A stretch of 64,000 nt of DNA. Origin: Sesamum alatum. Taxonomy: Eukaryota; Streptophyta; Magnoliopsida; Lamiales; Pedaliaceae. Shown piece after piece: positions 56,447 to 64,000 of this stretch. The notes beneath the pieces were generated by a model, which was given only the letters and a program-made list of their open reading frames with translations, was not told the DNA's origin and ran no database searches. The position numbers and the translations under genes are program-made. Location of the stretch: positions 33,907,141-33,971,140 of the forward strand of contig JACGWO010000006.1 of NCBI GenBank assembly GCA_034509735.1, written 5' to 3'. Each line of letters opens with the position of its first letter. The first letter of the stretch is position 1.

Positions 56447-57739
56447 TGTTGTAATTGACATTTGGGATGTTAATTTGTAATAACAAAAATGTTCTAAAAT
56501 ATGGGTTCAATTACATATTAAATCCATAGATTAGATGGTGAGAGAAATAGAAGAATTACACTTGTCCTACATAGGAATATGATGAAAAAGTGTGGAACTT
56601 TGATAAGGATATAAGGTGTATGTGGGGGTGAGTGTTTTTACACTCAAAGTTATCCCACATTCAAAATTTAAGGATAACTTAAACTCTTTATATTAATTTT
56701 AATGTTCAATTTGTGTTTAAAGTGTTATGGAGACTAGAGTAAATATGCGGTTGCCCCACATGGGCGCCGCCGCCCCCCGACCGTCCCGGCTCCGGCTCTG
56801 GGCGCGGCTGTTAGGGCAAATGTCTCAATATCTATCTTTCTGCAGCAAAAATATGTGGATTTTATCTGAAATTTAATTTTAAAATAATTGGTCAAAATTA
56901 TATTTAATACATGTTTTGAAAAACCTGATTTTATTGTTGTTTGTTGCTGGTTTTATTGTCTTAAAATCGAGCCTTAAAACCTGTGTTATTGCTGTTTTAA
57001 AAATTCATATTTTCTACTTGAAACAACTGATATTCATCTCGGTTTTGACCCTTTTAAAATCAGGTTTAGTGTCAGAATGACCAACTCGGATGATCACTAC
57101 CCCAGTCTCATTTTAGAATTGCAACGACAGATGCGTGATCAACACGATGTGATGGAAGAACTCCAGAATGATCTTTCTTGTCAGGCTTACTATTATCACT
57201 GGTCTGAAAGGAGAGTCAATGAGTTATAAGAGAAGAACTCCAAACTCGAGTGGAAGGTCGAGTTTTACAAGACCGGACACAAGAAGGAGATTGATGAACT
57301 CAATCAAGAAAATAACCGACTTCAAAAAGATTATTCCAAACTTTGATGGGATACAGAACATTTGAAGGCTGAGCACGAAGTTGAGGTTGAACAACTCAGT
57401 GAAGTAAATTATCAGCTTCAGAATGAAGTATCTGTATTGAGAGAGCAATTGGAACAATATGTAAACTTGCATGCCGAGGAACCAGAGGAAGATCCAGAGG
57501 AGTTCCCCATGGAGGTTCCTAACGAGGGCGATGAACTTACTGACGAGAGTGTCATCGACTGAGCGTATATCATGTGATATACATGAGTTGCAGTTGTACA
57601 ACTCGAATGAGCTAAGTTTACCGCTTTTTATTACTAAGCATGTCTAATAATCCTTTATTTGTGCTTATGTGACTTAAAAAAGAAGCTTTATTTCGTTAAG
57701 TCGTTTTCTATACACTGCCCCAACTATTGTTTTCCAACA
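56447..57739 (+). repeat. Right LTR-like repeat
   Basis: 1293 bp, collinear with the left repeat except for the missing 430 bp. Confidence 0.65.
57079..57561 (+). pseudogene. Coiled-coil-like protein, copy 2
   Basis: Matches copy 1 from TNSDDHYPS to SVID at almost every codon. It shares the stop after NEL and has its own stop after YSKL (TGG to TGA), but is open where copy 1 has stops (QLNQENN and LEQYVNL). The promoter part and the first codons are deleted. Confidence 0.45.
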
Positions 57740-57782
57740 TAGAGGGGGAGGATATGTATATATTATGTTGGTAATTAATGGT

Positions 57783-58660
57783 AGGGGTGATCAAAGTGTA
57801 ATTTTATTTTTTTTAAAGTTACTTTTAGTTCGAATTGTCATTGCAATTTTATAAACTAATTTTCAGATTTCCATTTTAAAACTATACTCAAAAGTGTGAT
57901 TTCATGAATCGGGTTGGTGGTTCTAACACAATGTTTCTAACATTAATGTAATCTATATCCATGTGAGGCTCAATTACCTTATTTTCTTTTCCTTTCTTTG
58001 CCTCACCTTCTTCTTGATTTAGTTCATTATAACAATCAAAGAGTCAATAAATTTTTATTTTTCATTTTCCAATCTCTCAAAAGCCTTTTCAAGCTTTTCG
58101 GTGCGCGGCATCACACATTAAATAAGTTGAATTCTACTATGTTTCTATATCTAAGCAAAGAAGGGTTTTAGAGTCACTTTTTTCTTTCTCTACACACCTA
58201 TAATAATTTATAAGGAAAAGGGTTCGGGTGCTCGACAATGGTCGGACAGGGGCGACAGAGGAGTTTTAGAGTGAAGAGACAATAGAGGCGGTAGAAAAGA
58301 GAGAAGATGGACAAGATTTAAGCACTTTTTTTGTATAGGGTCCAAATATAAGTTTTACAAAAATGGATTTTGTAATGTGGGCCTTTGATAATATGAACTT
58401 TGGGCTTTTATAATTTAAATATAAAATTCTTTTAAATAATTAATTAATTTTATAAAATTATTATATACATTTTTACAAAATAATTATATATTTTGTTGTT
58501 CGGTTTTTGACGGTTCTTTTAGTTCTAAATGAAAATTAAACCAATAGTGCTGTGCAATTTTATTCTAGATTTAAAATTGCAGTTTGAAAGATAGATCACA
58601 GAAAATGGTTCAACTCAGTTTGGTTCGAGCAATTTTAGTTTTTTTTTTTAATCATCCCTG
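57783..58660. mobile_element. Terminal-inverted-repeat element, 878 bp
   Basis: Starts AGGGGTGATCAAA and ends, in reverse complement, CAGGGATGATTAAA, with TTCGAA-type and TTGCAATTTTA blocks mirrored further in. Flanks ATTAATGGT (57774-57782) and ATAAATGGT (58661-58669) agree at eight of nine positions. A Mutator-like origin fits a 9-bp duplication. No protein is visible. Confidence 0.65.
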
Positions 58661-59384
58661 ATAAATGGTAGATTATGTAATAGATAAATTATAGCTTAAT
58701 TTTTAATTTATTAATGATAGTTAACTAATAAGAGCTCGATATTTTTACATTCAATTCATCGAAAGCTCACTTTCTTATATGCATACTTTACATAGACGAT
58801 GAAAAATTACCTATTAATTATGTCAAATCAAATATAAGCATTTTGACACAAACCCTGATTGGTGATCTAGATATCCATATTTACTATGACCAATTATCTG
58901 CATGTATACTATTTCTTTTCATCTTTGTAGAATTCTCAGTTAATTAGTTTTTTATTTTTTGAGTGAAATTAACCAAGAATGCTATTTTTTCTTTTCTTTT
59001 TGTTAAATGTAAAGTGGGTAATATTAAGATTTGAATGGAATGGAATTTGAATTTGGCTAAATTTGAAATGAATGTATTTCAAACCCACATATTTGAAATT
59101 ATACATGTGGCTCCTTGCTGTACGAGTTCATGGCTTTTACTTTCTTTGTTTTTATTGTTTTCGTAAAATGTTGTTTTTGTATGACTTTTAAATGTTTTCA
59201 CTTGATTTATTTTTCCTTTTATGTGTTGTTTCTATTTTACAGATCTCTTCTGGCGATTATTACATTTCATAATAGGAAGACTAAGGAGGTTGGTTACGTG
59301 GGTAATAGAATTTATTCATTCCATTCACACTGTATCAAGTTACATTCTTACTCTGCCAAAGGTCAATACTCCATCCTTCTTTAA
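58661..59384. other. AT-rich stretch without genes
   Basis: No supported gene. An 89-codon frame at 59115-59384 is phenylalanine-rich low complexity and has no motif. Confidence 0.6.
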
Positions 59385-60384
59385 GGCCTCCTTTACTTGT
59401 GAGGATTAGCCATGATATCATGACTAATTCTTGTTAGTAACGTGTTTACTTTAAATAGCCCAAACCCGAGATTAAGTCTCCAAACCCATCATTAGTCGTG
59501 ATTTTCGGCTGATACAAATCAAGAATTTCCCCTAAGAATTATTTCATCAACATGGTCCATCATGTCTTGACTAGCTTTGGGTTCCCACTTTTGTCCTCAC
59601 CTTTTATAATTTTATACCCAATGTGCCCTTGTAAAATCAATTAATTATTCCACCTACCATGTCCATGATGTGACAATTCATGCAAGCAATTTTTTGACCA
59701 ATTGTTTTGTTCTCTTTCTTCTTTATTGTTCTTCTTCGTCTTCTTGGCCGAGGCACTCCACTCTTCAACATATACTCCAAAAAAAAAAAAAAAAAAAAAA
59801 AAAATCGGCGAAGTTCCATGGCTAAGGTTGAAGAATTTTGTTAGTTCGTCTAAGGTACTATTTCTTCTACAAATCTTGTATGTTTTCTGTATCTTAAAAA
59901 AATTTATATTATGTATTTCTACATTTATTGTAAGCTCTTTTGTTGTTTCTCCAGTTTGTGAGCTACAAACGAATGTGGCTGAGGAACTCACCGTGTTGGT
60001 GAGCTTAACGGAGGACTCACTGGAAAATATTTTCTCTACGAACAAGGAAGCCGGGAACGATCTGCCGGAGATGGCAAGATGGAGAGCACAGGCTGATTTA
60101 TGGGGAGGAGACTTCACTCAAGCAAATAGAGTACAAGGGGGTCTTGTACATCAACCAATACACTATTCATGTCATGTCACACCTTTTTCTTTAAAGGTAA
60201 ATGGGTAAATTCCAATAAAAATCAGTATTACAAATACACAAAAGTCAACAATAATTGTAATCTGATCCTACATGTTCAAATACAAGTAAACACATTTCTA
60301 AACAATCACATTTTTTCTTATCACTACTTTCATCCCATTTTAATCAATCACAAGTTAATCTATACCCAATAAATAAAGGAGGCC
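59385..60384. mobile_element. Non-autonomous PIF/Harbinger-like element, exactly 1000 bp
   Basis: Termini GGCCTCCTTTACTT and, in reverse complement, GGCCTCCTTTATTT. Exact TAA duplication at 59382-59384 and 60385-60387. Inside, a segment at about 60021-60086 (GGAAAATATTTTCTCTACGA to GATGGAGAG) and one at about 59681-59735 resemble segments in the 7217-8826 element in the same order. A 25-nt A run lies at 59779-59803. No transposase. Confidence 0.85.
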
Positions 60385-60387
60385 TAA

Positions 60388-62190
60388 GAGCATTGCATTG
60401 GACTCACTGTATGGGATTTGAGGATTCCACCCCCTTTCCAGAATATCTTGATGATTTCAGCAGTTCCAAAGAATCCAATCAAGGGGCCAAGAAGCCAGTC
60501 GGAAGCAAAGGCCAACTTATTTCAAATCCCGATCAACCCAATCTAGTTTCAAAACTCTTCGATAGGCAAACATCGGCGAATGTTGAAGGGGATTTCCCAC
60601 AATTCATTTTGTAGTTGATATTGAATGATAAAACTACCCTTAGCTTACCTCAACTTGTTAGTTCGGAATTGAAGTCTGGAGTCGGTTAAGTAGTAGGATA
60701 AAGATTGCTAAGTCAAGGGGACCCTTTCTTGCTTTTCTTCGGGTCATGCAGTAACCTTGTTTTTCTAAGAGTCCCCAACCCTAGGTTTCCCCTCATATAC
60801 TAATCCAATAGGAACTAGTAAAGTATTTGCCACCGCTTTCCCGACGACTTATGTTGTTGAGTCACATGATGTTAGAGTAAAGTCTGATGTCGCTGACTCA
60901 GTAGATGATACAATTTAAGTAGCTTAATCTGTAGATGATACCCTGGATGTTGTTGAACCAAACGTTGTTGCTAAACCATCCGCTTTAGGTGATACCACAG
61001 GAAGACCATAACATAATTGAGAGTACCCATCGAGTAAGAATGAAGAAAAGATAGGACCTAGTTAGCTCTATGAAGTTTCCATCCACTAGGAGCCCCTTTC
61101 TATTTTTGACAAAAGAAGACTCGCTGAGGAGTACCCACAACTTGAACTAGGAACTAGGCATTAGAGGGCCAAGTCTTCTTTACTTACCGAGTGTTCTGCT
61201 TTATCCGATCTTTTAGCAGCTGCCACTTCATCATTTCTTTCCCTACGGGTTCGAACTCTATCCATAGAGACCTGTTCAGTTTTTTCTTTTTTCTTGTATA
61301 TAACACTAAACTTAAAAGAGTGAACCGGGAAGGGTTTGAGAGTATAGAGAGGATTCCTTCCGATAAAAGAGAATAGTACAAAGCAAAGTCAAAAACCTAG
61401 AATGCCCAGAAAAGATTAGATTAAGAGTCCGCGACACCGACATTTATTTCTCTCGACTTTCTTCTTTTAGTCAGGCTAAATCCTAGCTTAGCTTCAGATC
61501 TGACTTTCTTTAATGCATAACACGAATAAAAGCTTTCAAGGGCTAACTCTTTATCGTCAATGCCCTTGGCATCTTTGCTGAAAGTCAAAAGAGAGCTCGG
61601 ATTTTGAAAACCTCTCTTAAGTCATCTTTTCTTAGCTTTCTTTCTTCATGAACTGACAAAGCCAGGGGGAGAGTTGCTGGGCAAGATCTATGATCAGAGT
61701 CAACGTAGGGAGAAATGCATTACCAATCCACTTTCACCCACAATTGGTTCATTAATCAAATGCTCTTTACATGCTTCCTTTTATAGAGTCATAATCATAT
61801 GCCGCAAATCCTATGTTGAACGTCCGTATGGATGAGCAAGAAGTTTCAAGCTTGATGGCAAGCTTCGTGCGCACAACAATAAAACTATTGGATTTCGTTC
61901 CCCTTTAGGTGAGATCTTTCTCTCTTAAATCCTACAACTAGAGAAGGAGAAAACTTGGTCACTCTCTTCATCTGAGGTCTTGGCTTAGGGGAAACTAGAG
62001 AAGAAGAAAACCTGGTTACTCTCTTCATTTGAGGTCTTGGCTTAGGGGAAGAGGATGCCTAGAAAGAGGTTGATGAGGTGTATCATAGGATGGTCCTACA
62101 ACTAGAGAAGGAAAAAACCTGGTTATTCTCTTCGTCGAAGAGGCTTAGAGGAAGAGGATGCGTAGAAAGAGGTTGATGTGTGTATTATAG
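60388..62190. other. Stretch of distinct composition, possible organelle-derived DNA
   Basis: Markedly less AT-rich than both flanks and without typical nuclear low complexity. Phrases such as TCTTCTTTTAGTCAGGCTAA, CTTTCTTTCTTCATGAACTG and GACAAAGCCAGGGGGAGAG have the style of plant mitochondrial intergenic DNA. The frames at 60393-60614 and 61191-61376 have no recognised motif. The call is a guess from style and base use. Confidence 0.3.
61931..62190. repeat. Short tandem duplication
   Basis: Three related copies of AACTAGAGAAGGAGAAAACCTGG-like and GGTCTTGGCTTAGGGGAA phrases, shown by ACTAGAGAAG at about 61938, 61995 and 62100. The second and third also share GAGGATGC.TAGAAAGAGGTTGATG. Confidence 0.7.
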
Positions 62191-62218
62191 GTTGGGTTTT
62201 GAGGTTTATATGTTAAAG

Positions 62219-62220
62219 TA

Positions 62221-62268
<48 letters not shown>

Positions 62269-62270
62269 TT
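62219..62270. repeat. (AAT)n microsatellite
   Basis: About 17 uninterrupted AAT units. Confidence 0.95.
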
Positions 62271-62449
62271 ATTAAAATTTATTACAAATTCAGGGCATGT
62301 CGCATAACACTTGTGCGACTTGCCCTTTTTCTTTATAAAAAAAATAGAAGTCACACACGCAGTGTGCGACTTGGAGTTGCAAACCGGGATTGCGACTTGG
62401 GGTCGGTGTGCGACTCCACTTTTCTTTTCTTTTTTTTCCTTCAAATTTT

Positions 62450-63000
62450 AATACTTTAATTATTATTTAAATTAATTAATAATTATTAAACTAATTAAAC
62501 TTAAAATTTTTCATATTTATAACCTTAAGTACTTAAACTTGACTTATACTTTTCCAATATGGAACAACAAACTTGACTTAAACAGATTCCTTTATTTATA
62601 ACTTCAAGTACTTAAACTTGAGTTATATTTTCTGACATGAGACAATAAGTTTCGCATAAGCTTTTTCCGATTTATAGCCTAAAGTTTTTAAGATGGACTT
62701 ATATTTTTTCAATATGGGTCAATAAATCACTTCTAAGAATTTTTTTTTTCTTTCTTCTTCATGTACTCTTTTCTTCTTTTCTCCGAGCTATTTCAATCTT
62801 TTTTTTAGGTTTTTGTTTTTTTAGAAATATATATATATATATAGGGCCATGGTTGCTATTTTTATATTAAAAAAAGGAAAACAACAAAACATTCAAACTT
62901 AAAGAGTTTGTAGGATTTTAAATTTGTTAGTTTGAATTTTGATTTAATTTGTTTTTTGGAATAGGCTTATTGGTTTTTTATGGTTAAATTGTAGTAATTA
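62450..63000. other. AT-rich stretch without genes
   Basis: No gene supported. Three loosely repeated phrases around ACTTAAACTTGACTTATA occur at 62525, 62610 and 62680. An (AT) run lies at about 62826-62842. Confidence 0.55.
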
Positions 63001-63260
63001 GTAGGCTCAAATGCATTTTTGGTCGTGTAACTATAGGTTATTCTCATTTTAGTCCAGTAACTTTCTAGGGTTTCAAAATGGTCGAGTAATTTGTTAATTT
63101 GCTCAATTTTGGTCCATTTTTTGTCGGATTTTATCTAAACTTGCCGGAAAAACGTCACCGAAATCTGACATTGCAATTTAAATTGGAAAAAATGATTCTA
63201 TTGACTAATTATATATGATGTGGCATTTAGTGGCCACGTCATCTGGATGACATGGATTTG
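63001..63260. mobile_element. Possible MITE or LTR end
   Basis: AATGCATTTTTGGTCGTGTA, TTTTAGTCCAGTAACTTT and AATTTTGGTCCATTTTTTGT are phrases found at the ends of many plant transposons and are similar in style to the inner MITE at 21418. The second end is not visible in the window. Confidence 0.35.
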
Positions 63261-63360
63261 GGGAGGGAAATTACATAAATATATTTTATAATTTTAAAAA
63301 ATAATATAATATATATTTATTATATACACAATTATATATATACATAATATATATAAAATG

Positions 63361-63620
63361 TATATGGGCGGCCATCGCCTCAGTGGCGACGGCGACCGTC
63401 GCCGTGCAACCCTCGGGCGACGGCGACGTCGCCCAGAATAGTCTGGGCGACAAAAGTGGGCGACAGTGACGCCCCCGATTTGGGCGACGGATTGCCCAAA
63501 AAATGGGCAAATCGCCGTCGCCCTAAATCTAGGTGACCGCGGTCGCCCAGAGAAGAAAGGGGCGTCGCCTCCCTTGGCAACTGTGACGGCGACACCCCTC
63601 TCTTCTTTGGGGCAAGGTGG
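63361..63620. repeat. GC-rich island of GGCGAC/GTCGCC units
   Basis: A 260-bp block of high GC in an otherwise AT-rich environment. GGCGAC or its complement GTCGCC occurs more than 15 times on both strands, as in CGGGCGACGGCGACGTCGCCC, which is self-complementary in part. Frames through it are compositional. Origin unknown. Confidence 0.65.
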
Positions 63621-64000
63621 CGGTTATGTGTATGTAATATATATATATATATATTGTATACTTACATATATAAATTTTAAATATTATAAATTGATAGATT
63701 TTTTTATTTCAAATACATATGATAAGTATTATGTGTATTAAATAATATAATTTAAAAAATTTGATACATTTTTTTTATATATTTAATTAAATATTTATAT
63801 TATTATTTCAAAATGAAAGAAGAGGAAAAATATTATTTTAAATTTTAAAACAATGAATTAAAAATGATTTAATCAACAATGTAAAAATATATCAAAAAGT
63901 TACCATTTTATTTTAATTACAAATAATTGTAATTTTTGTACATAATATAACTTAATGCTTAATGCCACCTTGGCAACTAATGCCATGTCACATGTTATTT

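Larger units (their letters stand above)
51479..57739 (+). mobile_element. LTR retroelement with a coiled-coil frame inside its LTRs
   Basis: Collinear repeats at 51479-53147 and 56447-57739 share TGTTxTAATTGA..TTxGGGATG starts and CCCCAACTATTGTTTTCCAACA ends. A purine tract TTGTGGGGGA precedes the right copy. The right copy lacks about 430 bp (52065-52490 of the left), including the TATA box. The 3.3 kb between them have no recognisable gag or pol and no standard primer-binding site, and the flanks (AGGAG and TAGAG) do not make a clear target duplication. A large non-autonomous (LARD-like) element is the best guess. Confidence 0.6.

Noticed and set aside
51479..57739. Clear 5-bp target duplication for the LTR element
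   Set aside because: AGGAG on the left and TAGAG on the right do not match well enough.
59637..60208. 158- and 168-codon frames across the 1000-bp element
   Set aside because: Both run through a 25-nt A run and AT-rich sequence and have no domain. Only the stretch near 59960-60110 may be a captured piece.
63286..63741. Frames in the GGCGAC island
   Set aside because: Open by composition on both strands. The hexamer repeat yields Arg/Gly/Pro/Ala strings.

Overview
This is a plant nuclear window, most likely from a flowering plant and probably a eudicot. The evidence is an AT-rich sequence with GC-richer host exons, plant-type introns, an intron-less GT47 glycosyltransferase, a plant FMO GS-OX-like monooxygenase gene, a nuclear-type tRNA-Gly(GCC), and a plant spectrum of mobile elements (Ty1-copia, CACTA, Helitron, PIF/Harbinger-like and Mutator-like MITEs). 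No species can be named from the sequence alone. Only three host genes are well supported: a GT47 galactosyltransferase-like gene (19763-21109, +), tRNA-Gly (23708-23778, +) and a seven-exon FMO GS-OX-like gene (24022-27432, -).

Layout. 1-784: LTR-like piece with a tandem-repeat array in front of a TATA box. About 790-5200: two broken Helitron transposase copies on the minus strand with complementary missing parts, plus an RPA-like fragment. 7217-8826: non-autonomous PIF/Harbinger-like element. 9061-17340: decayed CACTA element in minus orientation with TNP2 and TNP1-like pseudogenes, two internal tandem arrays and a MITE in a TNP1 intron. 18350-18770: MITE with a perfect 9-bp target duplication. 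19763-27432: the gene island (GT47, tRNA, FMO), with nested MITEs and a head-to-tail array of short Helitrons between the genes.

27683-31502: copia element with gag only, about 0.85-kb LTRs and an exact 5-bp target duplication. 31615-44882: decayed copia with an exact 5-bp duplication, into whose RNase H region a 10-kb copia (32676-42686, about 2-kb LTRs, near-complete but broken gag-pol) has inserted. 45030-45700 and 47750-48460: two long near-palindromes. 49083-50235: 5' end of another CACTA with the first TNP2 exon. 51479-57739: LTR element whose LTRs carry a coiled-coil-like reading frame. 57783-58660 and 59385-60384: two more terminal-inverted-repeat elements with target duplications. 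60385-62190: a stretch of unusual composition, possibly organelle-derived. 63361-63620: a small GC-rich island built from GGCGAC/GTCGCC.

The host genes do not form a pathway together. The GT47 enzyme would act in the Golgi on cell-wall polysaccharide and the FMO would be a cytosolic or ER-associated S-oxygenase. The rest is a record of repeated, nested transposition. I did not find a convincing new multi-gene system. The most unusual signals are the coiled-coil frame inside an LTR pair, the octamer array in a gag-only copia leader, the head-to-tail short Helitrons, and the complementary Helitron copies fused to an RPA-like fragment.
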